A stretch of DNA of 64,000 nucleotides, taken from assembly GCF_002943465.1 (NCBI RefSeq), contig NZ_PTQY01000005.1:62001-126000 (forward strand), given 5' to 3'. How positions within the stretch are numbered: position 1 is the first letter of the stretch; every line of letters starts with the position of its first letter. The position numbers were made by a program, and so were the translations under genes. Source of the stretch: Rhodoferax sp. TS-BS-61-7. GTDB taxonomy: Bacteria > Pseudomonadota > Gammaproteobacteria > Burkholderiales > Burkholderiaceae_C. This document shows, one piece after another, positions 42,672 through 51,599 of the stretch. The notes below the pieces were generated by a model that saw only the letters and a list, made by a program, of their open reading frames with translations, was not told the origin of the DNA and did not search any database.

Positions 42672-42685
42672 CAAGCAATTGCTTG
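42672..42685 (+). promoter_or_regulatory. 14-bp perfect palindrome, probable TetR operator
   Basis: CAAGCAATTGCTTG lies 33 nt before the TetR gene start (42718), in the gap after the MBL gene. The position suits autoregulation by the following TetR protein and control of its SDR/acyl-CoA dehydrogenase genes. Confidence 0.65.
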
Positions 42686-42717
42686 CTAAAAATAAAAGGC
42701 TTTGGTAAGGTGTGGGC

Positions 42718-43401
42718 ATGACGCTCCCCGACAGCCTGACCCTCCTGCCCGAACCCGATACCAGCCCGTCCGCCGACGCCCCCAAACGCCCCCGCGGCCG
42801 CCCGCGCAAAACCGTGGACGAACGCGACGACGGCAACCGCCGCCACGAGCTGCTGAGCGCCGCCGCCCAGCTGTTCCGCCGCAAGGGCTTTGCCGCCACC
42901 ACCACGCGTGACATTGCAGCCGCCGCCGGCATGCAAAGTGGCTCGCCGTTCTACCACTTCAAAAGCAAAGACGCGCTGCTGTTCGCCGTCATGGAGCAGG
43001 GCATGCACACCGCGCTGGCCAACCAGCAGGCCGCATTTGGCGTGCCGGGCTATGCGGCGCTGCCACCGGCACAGCAGCTGCGCGCACTGGTGCACGCGCA
43101 CTTTGCGGTGCTGCTGGGCCCGGGCAACGACTTTGTGCCCGTGATGCTGTACGAATGGCGCTCGCTCAATGTGCGCCAACGCAAGGTGTTGGCCAAGCTG
43201 ATTGCCGACTACGAAGCCCTGTGGATGCCGGTGCTGACCGCGCTGCACGCCAGCGGTGAGCTCAAGGCCCCGGTGGGCCTGGCGCGCCTGCTGATGCTGG
43301 GTGCGCTGAACTGGTCGGTGCAATGGTTCGATGCGCGCAAGGGCGCATCCATCGAAGAGCTTGGCAATGCCGCCGTGTCCCTGTTTTTGAAGGAGTCCTG
43401 A
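42718..43401 (+). CDS. TetR-family regulator
   Basis: A 227-residue repressor-type protein. After a disordered Pro/Arg-rich tail, RRHELLSAAAQLFRRKGFAA then TTRDIAAAAGMQSGSPFYHF and KSKDALLFAVMEQG (about 40-90) is the HTH domain. The C-terminal helical domain (NDFVPVMLYEWRSLNVRQRK) resembles TetR members beside acyl-CoA genes. ATG 42718 is favoured by the AAGG seven bases upstream over GTG 42712. A 14-bp palindrome precedes it. The downstream genes suggest an acyl-CoA ligand. Confidence 0.85.
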   Translation: MTLPDSLTLLPEPDTSPSADAPKRPRGRPRKTVDERDDGNRRHELLSAAAQLFRRKGFAATTTRDIAAAAGMQSGSPFYHFKSKDALLFAVMEQGMHTALANQQAAFGVPGYAALPPAQQLRALVHAHFAVLLGPGNDFVPVMLYEWRSLNVRQRKVLAKLIADYEALWMPVLTALHASGELKAPVGLARLLMLGALNWSVQWFDARKGASIEELGNAAVSLFLKES

Positions 43402-44285
43402 TGTCTTACGCTTCGGTTTTTGCGCCCGGCTTGTTTGCGGGCAAGGTGGTGGTGGTGACCGGTGGGGGTTCCGGCATCGGGCGCTGTGTGGCGCATGAGT
43501 TGTCGGCACTGGGTGCAACGCTCGCGCTGGTGGGCCGCAAGCTGGAGAAGTTGCAGGCCGTGCAGGCCGAGATTGCGGAAGACGGTGGCAGCGCCAGCAT
43601 CCACAGCTGCGACATCCGCCAAGAAGAAACGGTGAAACAAACCGTGGCCGACATCCTGGCCCAGCATGGCCGCATTGATGGGCTGGTGAACAACGCGGGC
43701 GGCCAGTACATGACGCCGCTGGAGGCCATCACTGCCAAAGGTTGGGAGGCGGTTGTTCACTCCAACCTGACCGGCGGCTTTTTGATGTCGCGCGAGTGTT
43801 ACACCCAGACCATGGCCAAACACGGCGGCGCCATCGTCAACATCGTGGCCGACATGTGGGGCTCCATGCCCGGCATGGGCCACAGCGGTGCGGCGCGGGC
43901 CGGCATGGTGAGTTTTACCGAAACCGCGGCCGTGGAGTGGGCTAACCGCGGTGTGCGTGTGAACGCGGTGGCCCCGGGCTACATCGCCTCCAGCGGCATG
44001 GACCACTACCCGGCCGAGATGGCGCCCATGGTGCGTGAGATGGCCAAGACCGTGCCCGTGGGCCGCTTTGGCACCGAGGCCGAAACGGCGGCCGGCATTG
44101 TGTTTTTGCTCAGCCCTGCCGCGTCCTTCATCAGCGGCAGCACGCTGCGTATCGACGGTGCGCGCCCGCAGGCCCGTTTGGGCTACCCCATGCGTGTGGC
44201 TGACGAAAAAGCCCAGGCGCGCGATGGCATCAAACCCTTCAACGGCTTTCACCGCGCCAAGCTGCCCAAGGTGTTTGCCCCATGA
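43401..44285 (+). CDS. SDR-family oxidoreductase, atypical active site
   Basis: A 294-residue SDR resembling the peroxisomal-trans-2-enoyl-CoA-reductase-like bacterial group. The cofactor motif is VTGGGSGIGR (19-28) and NNAGG (97-101) follows. The YxxxK motif is replaced by Ser162 and Arg166 in HSGAARAG, a replacement common in this group but not in classical SDRs. AAGGAG is the ribosome site. The stop overlaps the acyl-CoA dehydrogenase start (ATGA). Reduction of an enoyl- or oxoacyl-CoA is plausible; not proven. Confidence 0.82.
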   Translation: MSYASVFAPGLFAGKVVVVTGGGSGIGRCVAHELSALGATLALVGRKLEKLQAVQAEIAEDGGSASIHSCDIRQEETVKQTVADILAQHGRIDGLVNNAGGQYMTPLEAITAKGWEAVVHSNLTGGFLMSRECYTQTMAKHGGAIVNIVADMWGSMPGMGHSGAARAGMVSFTETAAVEWANRGVRVNAVAPGYIASSGMDHYPAEMAPMVREMAKTVPVGRFGTEAETAAGIVFLLSPAASFISGSTLRIDGARPQARLGYPMRVADEKAQARDGIKPFNGFHRAKLPKVFAP

Positions 44286-45472
44286 GCGCGGTGCTGGACA
44301 CGGCCCTGAATGTGGGGCCTGAAGACATTGCGGCGGTGGAAGACGCCGCGCGCCGCTTCATCCGCACCGAGGTGGCGCCACACCTGAACGACTGGGAGGA
44401 GGCAGGCGAATTTCCGCGCGCGCTGTACCAACGCGCGGCAGACTTGGGCTGGCTGGGCCTGGGCTATCCCGAGGCGCTGGGCGGCACGCCCGCACCCTGG
44501 GCGCTGCGCAATGCCATGACGGTTGCGCTGGCCCGCACGGGTGGCAGTGGCGGCCTTATGGCCAGCCTGTTCAGCCACAACATTGGCCTGCCGCCGGTGC
44601 TGCGCCATGGGTCGCCCGCGCTGCAGCAGCGCGTGGTTCCCGATGTGTTGGCCGGTAAAAAAATTGCCGCCCTGGCCATTACCGAGCCCGGCGGTGGCAC
44701 CGATGTATCGGCCCTCAAAACCACGGCGCGCCTGGAGGGTGACACCTACGTGGTGGACGGCGAAAAAGTCTTCATCACCTCCGGCATGCGTGCTGACTGG
44801 ATCACGGTGGCGGTGCGCACCGACCTGCAGAACAAGGGGCCCATGGGCATCTCCATGCTCATGGTGCCGGGCGATGCGGTGGGCCTGTCGCGCAGCCCGC
44901 TCAAAAAAATGGGCTGGCTCTGCTCGGACACGGCGCACCTGCGCTTTGACGGTGTGCGCGTGCCGGCTGCCAATCTGGTGGGCGAGGAGGGGGCGGGCTT
45001 CAAGATCATCCTGACCAACTTCAACGGTGAGCGCCTCTCCATGGCCGCCATGGCGCTGGGGTTTGCCGAGTGTTGTTACGACGAGGCGCTGGGTTGGGCG
45101 CAGCAGCGCAAGACCTTTGGAACCGCGCTCATCGACCACCAGGTGATTCGCCACAAACTGATGGACATGAAGATGCGCATTGAGTCGACCCGCGCCTGGC
45201 TCAACGCCGTGTCGGCCCGTGCAGATGCGGGTGACCGCGGCGACAAATCGGCCAAGGGTGCCGAGTGGGTGGCGCAGGTCTGCCTGCTGAAGAACCACGC
45301 TACACAGACCATGCAGTTCTGCGCCGACCAAGGCGTGCAGATTCTGGGTGGCATGGGCTTTATGCGCGGCACGGCCTGCGAGCGCATCTACCGCGAAGTG
45401 AAGGTGATGATGATTGGCGGCGGGGCCGAAGAGATCATGAAAGAGTTGGCCAGCCGTCAGCTCGGCCTGTGA
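44282..45472 (+). CDS. Acyl-CoA dehydrogenase (AtuD-like)
   Basis: A 396-residue FAD-dependent acyl-CoA dehydrogenase. AALAITEPGGGTDVSALKTT (FAD/acyl-CoA), VVDGEKVFITSGMRADWITV and the C-terminal VQILGGMGFMRGTACERIYR then GGGAEEIMKELASRQLGL are typical. The GGGAEEIM ending is seen in citronellyl-CoA/isovaleryl-CoA-like enzymes, suggesting a branched or short substrate. It is translationally coupled to the SDR gene and followed 9 nt later by a thioesterase gene. Confidence 0.9.
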   Translation: MSAVLDTALNVGPEDIAAVEDAARRFIRTEVAPHLNDWEEAGEFPRALYQRAADLGWLGLGYPEALGGTPAPWALRNAMTVALARTGGSGGLMASLFSHNIGLPPVLRHGSPALQQRVVPDVLAGKKIAALAITEPGGGTDVSALKTTARLEGDTYVVDGEKVFITSGMRADWITVAVRTDLQNKGPMGISMLMVPGDAVGLSRSPLKKMGWLCSDTAHLRFDGVRVPAANLVGEEGAGFKIILTNFNGERLSMAAMALGFAECCYDEALGWAQQRKTFGTALIDHQVIRHKLMDMKMRIESTRAWLNAVSARADAGDRGDKSAKGAEWVAQVCLLKNHATQTMQFCADQGVQILGGMGFMRGTACERIYREVKVMMIGGGAEEIMKELASRQLGL

Positions 45473-45481
45473 GAATGCCCC

Positions 45482-45982
45482 ATGCCTAAACCCCCCTCTG
45501 TTGATGTGGCGCCCGATGCGGCGTTGCAGTTCGAGCCCGAGTTCATCGCCGGCTTGACCCGTATTTTTGAAGAAAGCATTGTCTTCAACCAGGTGCTGGG
45601 TCTCAAGATCACCGGCATCACTCCGGCCAAGGTGACGGCACGCATCGCCATGCGCCACGAGCTGGTCGGGCACTACAGCTACAACCGCATCCACGGTGGC
45701 GTTATCAGCGCGGGGCTGGACGCCATGGGCGGCCTGGCGGTGATGGCGGCCATTGGCGCGCGCCATATGGACGAGGCGCCCGAGCAACGCCTGCATCGTT
45801 TTGCCAAGCTGGGCACCATCGACCTGCGTGTGGACTACCTGCGCCCCGGCATTGGCGAGCACTTTGACCTGCACGCCGAAGTCATGCGCCTGGGCTCGCG
45901 CGTGGCGTCCACCCGCATGGAGTTTCTGGGCGCCGACGGCAAGTTGCTGTCCACGGCATCGGCTGCCTATATCGTCTCCTGA
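45482..45982 (+). CDS. Hotdog-fold thioesterase (YigI/PaaI-like)
   Basis: A 166-residue 4HBT-family protein. HYSYNRIHGGVISAGLDAMG is the hotdog helix with His-Gly-Gly, and IDLRVDYLRPGIGEHFDL plus EVMRLGSRVASTRMEFLGAD are the strand pattern of YigI-type medium-chain thioesterases. It ends the SDR/acyl-CoA dehydrogenase set. Hydrolysis of an acyl-CoA ester from the same pathway is likely. A dispersed repeat begins at the stop codon. Confidence 0.85.
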   Translation: MPKPPSVDVAPDAALQFEPEFIAGLTRIFEESIVFNQVLGLKITGITPAKVTARIAMRHELVGHYSYNRIHGGVISAGLDAMGGLAVMAAIGARHMDEAPEQRLHRFAKLGTIDLRVDYLRPGIGEHFDLHAEVMRLGSRVASTRMEFLGADGKLLSTASAAYIVS

Positions 45983-46033
45983 TTTGCTATTAAATCAGGA
46001 GCTGTTTGCGCATATTCCACCGGGGCTAGGGGC
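45983..46033 (-). repeat. Dispersed repeat, copy 4 (reverse orientation)
   Basis: Starts directly after the thioesterase stop: TTTGCTATTAAATCAGGAGC, then the core GCTGTTTGCGC and GGGGCTAGGGGC. In reverse complement it matches the consensus of the other copies; the shared reading frame is open along this copy. Confidence 0.75.
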
Positions 46034-46136
46034 TGATTTCATTCAATTTTGATGAAATAAACGGCCTTCCCCTGCCACATCGGCCGTTTAGGGGGCGCAA
46101 GAGTGGACAAGATTCCGGCTTGCACAGGGACCCCGC

Positions 46137-46835
46137 ATGACCATCAGCCCACTGAGCAGCGCGCTCACCAGCACCGCCACCACCAACAGCCAAACCGCCG
46201 CACAGGCTGCGGAGAAGGCCGACCCCATCACGGCCGGTTTGCAAAAGTCCAGCACCAAGCTGCAGAGCATGCTGGACACAGCCACCGCCAGCCTCTCCAC
46301 GCTGGGTAAATTCAAGGCCTCGGTGGCTGCCAGCCAAACCGCTGCCAAGGCCCTGGGCACCCTCAAAGACACGGCCAGCAGCGACGATGTGAAAAAGGCT
46401 CTGGCCAGCTTCGTCAGCACCTTCAACACCATGGTGGCGTCCACCCAGTCGGCCGCTGCGGCCAGCAGTGGCGTCGAGCGCATCAGCCGCGGCATGACGC
46501 GTGCCATGACCGCCGACTTTTCCCGGGTGGACGCGCTGCGCCAGATGGGATTTACCAAGGCCAGCGACGGCAGTCTGAAGCTGGACAACAGCAAGCTGGA
46601 GGCTGCGTTCAAGGCATCGCCAACGGCTGTGTTGGATACCTTGTCCAAGCTGGGCGGTCTGGTGGACAAGGTGGCCACCAAAGAGCTGGGGAGCGGCGGG
46701 GGTATTGGCCAATCGGTCAACACCTTGTCGAGCAAAGCCACCGTTTTGCAGATGCAACAAAACGCCCTGCTCAAGGCGGCCCAGCAGTACGCGAGTTTTG
46801 CGCAGGCCCGCAACGGCAGCACCTGGAGCGCCTGA
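46137..46835 (+). CDS. Orphan FliD-like (flagellar cap C-terminal domain-like) protein
   Basis: A 232-residue protein with no enzymatic motif. The half from about residue 80 resembles the C-terminal domain of the filament cap FliD: FVSTFNTMVASTQSAAAA, then LRQMGFTKASDGSLKLDNSK and SPTAVLDTLSKLGGLVDKVA. The N-terminus is Ser/Thr/Ala-rich and lacks a signal peptide; type III export is possible. Full FliD is 400-700 residues, so this is a short form without the distal domains. No other flagellar genes are nearby. ATG is preceded by AGGGA. Confidence 0.55.
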   Translation: MTISPLSSALTSTATTNSQTAAQAAEKADPITAGLQKSSTKLQSMLDTATASLSTLGKFKASVAASQTAAKALGTLKDTASSDDVKKALASFVSTFNTMVASTQSAAAASSGVERISRGMTRAMTADFSRVDALRQMGFTKASDGSLKLDNSKLEAAFKASPTAVLDTLSKLGGLVDKVATKELGSGGGIGQSVNTLSSKATVLQMQQNALLKAAQQYASFAQARNGSTWSA

Positions 46836-46843
46836 GACGAAAA

Positions 46844-46865
46844 AAAGCCACCTTGCGGTGGCTTT
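46844..46865. terminator. Bidirectional Rho-independent terminator
   Basis: Stem AAAGCCACC / GGTGGCTTT with loop TTGC, with A-run before and T-run after, placed between the convergent FliD-like gene and the transporter substrate-binding gene. It can serve both. Confidence 0.85.
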
Positions 46866-46886
46866 GTCCTGCAAGGAGCGGGCCCC

Positions 46887-48062
46887 TTATTTCTTGGCAG
46901 GCATATCGCCCACGTACTCCGACATCACTTTCCATTTGCCATCGGTGATCTGGGACAGGCGGGATGCCGCGCTGCCCAGACGTTTGGTGGCCGTGAAGGT
47001 CTGCAACGGTGAGCCAAACATGTCGGGCTGGATGGTCAGGGTGTCCATCACCTTGATGAAGCCGTCGGTGCTCAGGTTCTTGCCCGCCTTGTTGGCCACA
47101 CTGGCAAAAATGTTGACGATGCTGTAGCCGTAGACCGAGAAGACGGTGGGGTCTTCGTTGAACTTGGTCTTGTACTTGTTGGCCCAGAAACGGATGGCCG
47201 GGGACTGCTCATCGGTGTAGGGGTTTTGCACGGTCATGGTGGCGTACACACCGTTCATGGCAGGGCCACCCAGCTTGTGGATCAGGTCGGTGTAGGCCGC
47301 ACTGGTCCCGATAAAGGTGGGGTTGTAGCCCAGCTTGCGGGCCGTGGCCACGGCGCCAATGGTCTCGCGGATGATGGTGCCCAGCACGATGAAGTCACAG
47401 CCGCTGGCCTGCATCTTGGAGACCTGGGACGAGAAGTCGGTGGCGCCCCGTTTGTACGAGGTTTTCTCGGCAAACTCCATGCCGATGGTCTTGAGGCCAT
47501 CCTCACCGCCCTTGAGCACTTCCAGGCCAAAGTCGTCGTCCTGGTACAGGGTGCAGACTTTTTTGGCGCTTTTTTCTTTCACCAACTTGGGGACCGCCAG
47601 GCGCATCTGGTCGTAGTAGGGGGCGGCATACGAGTACTTGAGCTTGTGGAAGGGCTCGTACATCTCGCGTGCGGCCGTGATGGGGAAGAAGTTGGCCACG
47701 TTTTTCTCAAACTGCACCGGCATGGCGGCCATGTTTTGCGCCGTGCCAATGTGGCCCACCATCATGAAAATCTTGTCTTGGTTGACTAGTTTCTGGGCTG
47801 CCAGCACCGCTTTCTTGGGGTCGTAGGCCGAGTCCTCGACGAGGATCTTGACCTTGCGCCCATTGATGCCGCCTTGTTCATTGATCTCGTCCACGGCCAG
47901 CAGCATGCCTAAGCGGGCCTGCTTGCCAAAACCGGCGATGGGGCCGGACAAGTCCTGGATGGAGCCGAGCAGGATTTCGTCCTTGCTGACGCCTTGTTGG
48001 GCGTTGGCTCCGGTGGCCGCGAGGGCCAGGGTGGCGAGGGATAGGGCGGTTCTCAGTTTCAT
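46887..48062 (-). CDS. Liv-type ABC transporter substrate-binding protein
   Basis: A 391-residue periplasmic binding protein (Peripla_BP_6 type). Signal peptide MKLRTALSLATLALAATGAN ending AQQ; then DEILLGSIQDLSGPIAGFGK and MLLAVDEINEQGGINGRKVK, as in LivK/HAAT proteins. It lies at the end of the transporter operon, after an acyl-CoA synthetase. Ligand cannot be told: branched amino acids are the classical one, but in this context a carboxylate or aromatic acid is possible. Confidence 0.88.
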   Translation of the reverse strand: MKLRTALSLATLALAATGANAQQGVSKDEILLGSIQDLSGPIAGFGKQARLGMLLAVDEINEQGGINGRKVKILVEDSAYDPKKAVLAAQKLVNQDKIFMMVGHIGTAQNMAAMPVQFEKNVANFFPITAAREMYEPFHKLKYSYAAPYYDQMRLAVPKLVKEKSAKKVCTLYQDDDFGLEVLKGGEDGLKTIGMEFAEKTSYKRGATDFSSQVSKMQASGCDFIVLGTIIRETIGAVATARKLGYNPTFIGTSAAYTDLIHKLGGPAMNGVYATMTVQNPYTDEQSPAIRFWANKYKTKFNEDPTVFSVYGYSIVNIFASVANKAGKNLSTDGFIKVMDTLTIQPDMFGSPLQTFTATKRLGSAASRLSQITDGKWKVMSEYVGDMPAKK

Positions 48063-48097
48063 GGTTTGTCTCCTGGATTAATTAGTTACACACGCAA

Positions 48098-49954
48098 TCA
48101 ACGGTACATGGCCTCGATCTGGGCTTCGTATTTTTTCTCCACCAGCTTGCGTTTGAGCTTCATGGTGGGGGTGAGTTCCTCGTCTTCTGCCGTGAGCTGG
48201 TTTTCCAGCAGGAAGAACTTCTTGATCTGCTCCACGCGCGCAAACTTCTTGTTCACCCGGTCCAGCTCGGCCTGGATCAGCGCCTGCACCTCAGGCGCGC
48301 GGGTCAGCGACGTGTAGTTGCTGAACGGCACATCGGCGTCCTGGGCAAACTTCTCCACGTTTTCCTGGTCGATCATCACAATCACCGTGAGGTAGGCGCG
48401 TTTGTCACCAATCACCACCGCATCGGTGATGTAGGGCGAGAACTTCAGGTCGTTCTCCAGCTCGCTGGGCGTGATGTTTTTGCCACCCGCGGTGATGATG
48501 ATGTCCTTCATGCGGTCGGTGATGCGGAAGTAGCCGTCTTCGTCCTCCACCCCCACGTCACCCGTGTGCAGCCAGCCATCCGCCGTGAGGGTTTCGGCAG
48601 TCTTCTCTGGCAAGTTCAGGTAGCCGGCAAACACGTTGTGGCCACGCACCAGAATTTCACCGGTGGCCGGGTCCAGCTTCACCTCGTTAAAACCCGCAGC
48701 AGGGCCAATCGAGCCGGGTTTGATCTTGTTGGCCGGCACACCGGTGGAGGCGCCGCAGGTCTCGGTCATACCCCAGACCTCCAGCATGGGCACGCCCAAA
48801 GCGAGGTACCAGCGCACCAGGTCGGGCGAGATGGGGGCCGCCCCGGTGACCAGGTAACGCGCGCGGTGGATGCCAATGAGTTTGCGCACATTGTTGAGCG
48901 CCAGCACTTGCGCCACACGAAACTGCAGCTTCAGCCAGCCACCCACGGGCTGGCCCGCCAGCACCCGGTCCGCAATACGCGTGCCCACCCCAATGGCCCA
49001 GCCGTAGGCCGCCTGCTGGATGAAGCCGGCCTCCTTGAGCCCGATCATCACACCCGAGTAAAACTTTTCCCACACACGCGGCACCGCGGTGAAGACCGTG
49101 GGTGCAATCTCGCGCACGTTCTCGGGGATGGTCTCGGGGTTCTCCACAAAGTTGAGCTTGGCACCCGTGTAGAGCGCGAAGTATTCGCCGCCCATGCGTT
49201 CGGCAATGTGGCACAGCGGCAGAAAACACATGCGTTCGTCCTGGTCGCTTTGGGCAATCAGGGTATTGAAGCCGCGCACCGTGTAGACCAAGCCCTGGTG
49301 CAAATGCATGGCGCCTTTGGGTTTGCCCGTGGTGCCCGAGGTGTAGACCAGAATCGCCAGGTCTTGCGGTTTGCAGGCGTCCACACGCTGTTGCACCGCC
49401 TGCGGATGGGTGGCGTTGTAGGCGCGGCCCAAGGCACGCAGCGCGTCCAGGCTGATCACGCCGGGGTCATCCAGCCCGCGCAGGCCTTCCATGTCAAACA
49501 CCACAATCTTGCGCAGTTGGGGGCACTGGTCACGTACCTCCAGCGCCTTGTCGAGTTGTTCGTCGTCTTCCACAAACAGGATGCTGGTGGAGGAGTCTTC
49601 GCACAGGTAGTGCACCTGGCTGGCCGCGTCGGTGGGGTAGACGCCGTTGGACACGCCACCGGCGGACAACACGCCCAGGTCTGCCCAGACCCACTCCACC
49701 ACGGTGTTGGCCAGCACCGAAGCCGTGTCGCCTTTCTGAAACCCCAAACTCATCAGGCCGCCAGCAATCTCGCGCACGGCGTCGGCGGTCTGGTTCCAGG
49801 TCCAGCTGCGCCACAGACCCAGGTGCTTCTGGCGCATCCAGATATTCGGGCCGCGCTGCGCCACCGCGTTCCAGAACATGGCAGGAATGGTGTCACCCGC
49901 CATGACGATGTCACTGCGCGGTTGAATGTGTGAGGTGTCCCAAAGTCCGCTCAT
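48098..49954 (-). CDS. Long-chain-type acyl-CoA synthetase (AMP-binding)
   Basis: A 618-residue ANL-superfamily ligase that activates a carboxylic acid via acyl-AMP to acyl-CoA. The P-loop-like AILVYTSGTTGKPKGAMHLH (about 210), WGMTETCGAST, and GWLHTGDVGVEDEDGYFRIT then DRMKDIIITAGGKNITPSE are the family signatures; the C-terminal catalytic Lys region is FARVEQIKKFFLLENQL. It is within a Liv transporter operon, starting 4 nt downstream of the LivF stop, so it probably activates the imported acid. Confidence 0.9.
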   Translation of the reverse strand: MSGLWDTSHIQPRSDIVMAGDTIPAMFWNAVAQRGPNIWMRQKHLGLWRSWTWNQTADAVREIAGGLMSLGFQKGDTASVLANTVVEWVWADLGVLSAGGVSNGVYPTDAASQVHYLCEDSSTSILFVEDDEQLDKALEVRDQCPQLRKIVVFDMEGLRGLDDPGVISLDALRALGRAYNATHPQAVQQRVDACKPQDLAILVYTSGTTGKPKGAMHLHQGLVYTVRGFNTLIAQSDQDERMCFLPLCHIAERMGGEYFALYTGAKLNFVENPETIPENVREIAPTVFTAVPRVWEKFYSGVMIGLKEAGFIQQAAYGWAIGVGTRIADRVLAGQPVGGWLKLQFRVAQVLALNNVRKLIGIHRARYLVTGAAPISPDLVRWYLALGVPMLEVWGMTETCGASTGVPANKIKPGSIGPAAGFNEVKLDPATGEILVRGHNVFAGYLNLPEKTAETLTADGWLHTGDVGVEDEDGYFRITDRMKDIIITAGGKNITPSELENDLKFSPYITDAVVIGDKRAYLTVIVMIDQENVEKFAQDADVPFSNYTSLTRAPEVQALIQAELDRVNKKFARVEQIKKFFLLENQLTAEDEELTPTMKLKRKLVEKKYEAQIEAMYR

Positions 49955-49958
49955 GTGT

Positions 49959-50756
49959 TCACCGCCATGTTTTCTTTTTCTTCCAACGCCGCTCGCCGCG
50001 CACGCCGTCTTCCTTCATGCCCAGGTAGAACTCCTTGATGTCGTCCTTCTCGCGCAGGTGGGCACAGGTGTCTTCCATGACGATACGGCCGTTCTCCAGC
50101 ACATAGCCGTAGTCCGAGGCGTTGAGCGCCATGTTGGCGTTTTGCTCCACCAGCAGGATGGTGGTGCCGCGTTCGCGGTTGATGCGCACCACAATCTCGA
50201 AGATCTCTTTGGTGAGCTTCGGGCTCAGGCCCAGGCTGGGTTCGTCCAGCAGGATCAGGTCGGGGTTGGCCATCAGCGCGCGGCTGATGGCCAGCATCTG
50301 CTGCTGCCCGCCCGAGAGCAGGCCCGCGTCCTGGGTGGCACGCTCTTTGAGGATGGGGAAGTAGCCGTACACCGTTTCGATGTCCTTGGCCACACCGTCG
50401 CGGTCCGCACGCGTGTAGGCGCCCATGAGCAGGTTGTCGCGCACGCTGAGCAGGGGGAACACCTCGCGCCCCTCGGGCACGTGGCTCAGGCCTTCTTCCA
50501 CGATGTAGGACGGATCTTTGGCGGTGATGTCTTCACCCTTGAACTCCACCGAGCCCTTGCGCGGGTCGATGATGCCGGAGATGGTCTTGAGGATGGTGGT
50601 TTTGCCCGCGCCGTTGCTGCCCAGCACGGTGGCAATCTCGCCACGGCGCACCTGCAGGCTCACGCCGCGGATGGCCTTGATGGGGCCGTAGGCGCTCTCC
50701 ACGTTCAGCAGCTTGAGCACCGGTTGGTCACTGATAGGGGGCGGCTGGGTGCTCAT
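49959..50756 (-). CDS. livF: Liv-type ABC transporter ATPase (LivF-like)
   Basis: A 265-residue ATPase subunit. Walker A VLGSNGAGKTTILKTISG, signature LLSGGQQQMLAISRALMANP, Walker B DLILLDEPSLGLSP and the H-loop LLVEQN are all present. The ATG at 50756 overlaps the LivG stop; the longer open frame upstream is shadow. It works with LivG, LivH and LivM in the inner membrane. Confidence 0.92.
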   Translation of the reverse strand: MSTQPPPISDQPVLKLLNVESAYGPIKAIRGVSLQVRRGEIATVLGSNGAGKTTILKTISGIIDPRKGSVEFKGEDITAKDPSYIVEEGLSHVPEGREVFPLLSVRDNLLMGAYTRADRDGVAKDIETVYGYFPILKERATQDAGLLSGGQQQMLAISRALMANPDLILLDEPSLGLSPKLTKEIFEIVVRINRERGTTILLVEQNANMALNASDYGYVLENGRIVMEDTCAHLREKDDIKEFYLGMKEDGVRGERRWKKKKTWR

Positions 50757-51580
50757 GCGGCCTCCGTGGTGTTTTGGCGGCGCAGCGACGACACATCGTC
50801 GATGGAGCCCAGGTAGGCCTCCACTACGCCGGGGTCTGCCTGCACCTCGCGCGGTGTGCCCATGGCCAGCACCTCGCCCTGGTTCATGGCCAACACGCGG
50901 TCGCTCACCTTGGACACCAGGCTCATGTCGTGTTCCACCATCAGCACGGTGATGCCCAGCTCGTTCTTGATGTCCTGGATCCAAAAGGCCATGTCATCGG
51001 TCTCTTCCACGTTCAAACCGCTGGACGGTTCGTCCAGCAGCAGCAGTTTGGGTTCAGTGCACAGGGCACGCGCCATTTCCACCACCTTGCGCACGCCATA
51101 GGGCAGGCCGGCCACCAGTGCATCGCGGTGGTGCTGCAGGTCCAGAAACTCGATCACTTCTTCCGCTTTTTCACGGGCCTGGAGTTCGGCTTCGCGCACG
51201 GCGGAGGTGAAAAACAGGTCTTGCCACAGCCCCGTGCGACGGTGCGTGTGGCGGCCAATCAGCAGGTTGTGCAGCACGCTGGCATGTTCAAACAGCTCGA
51301 TGTTCTGGAAGGTGCGCGCAATGCCCAGCGAGGCCACATCCTGCGGCGGCTGCGCTGTGAGCTTGAGCGGGCCCTGGGGTCCCAGGTAGTCGATGTCGCC
51401 TGTGGTTGGCGTGTAGATGCGGCTGATCAGGTTAAACACTGTGGTTTTGCCGGCGCCGTTGGGGCCAATCAGGGTGAAAACCTCGCCCTGCTTGACGTCA
51501 AATGACACACCGTTGACGGCCAGCACGCCGCCAAAGCGTACGCTGAGGTTGTTGGCGGAAAGTAGGGTGTCGGGGGTCAT
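50753..51580 (-). CDS. livG: Liv-type ABC transporter ATPase (LivG-like)
   Basis: A 275-residue ATPase subunit: Walker A LIGPNGAGKTTVFNLISRIY, signature GLPYGVRKVVEMARALCTEP (a YG variant of the LSGGQ loop as is usual for LivG), Walker B LLLLDEPSSGLNVEE and EHDMSLVSKVSDRV. It pairs with LivF. The stop overlaps the LivF start by 4 nt; the gene starts 19 nt after LivM ends. Confidence 0.92.
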   Translation of the reverse strand: MTPDTLLSANNLSVRFGGVLAVNGVSFDVKQGEVFTLIGPNGAGKTTVFNLISRIYTPTTGDIDYLGPQGPLKLTAQPPQDVASLGIARTFQNIELFEHASVLHNLLIGRHTHRRTGLWQDLFFTSAVREAELQAREKAEEVIEFLDLQHHRDALVAGLPYGVRKVVEMARALCTEPKLLLLDEPSSGLNVEETDDMAFWIQDIKNELGITVLMVEHDMSLVSKVSDRVLAMNQGEVLAMGTPREVQADPGVVEAYLGSIDDVSSLRRQNTTEAA

Positions 51581-51599
51581 GAGAAAGCGAGCGTGGGGG

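Noticed and set aside
44249..45874. Minus-strand open frame of about 541 codons opposite the second acyl-CoA dehydrogenase gene
   Set aside because: Antisense shadow of a well-supported gene without its own ribosome site or motifs.
50757..50984. Upstream extension of livF into livG
   Set aside because: Out-of-frame shadow of livG; ATG 50756 overlaps the livG stop in the usual way.
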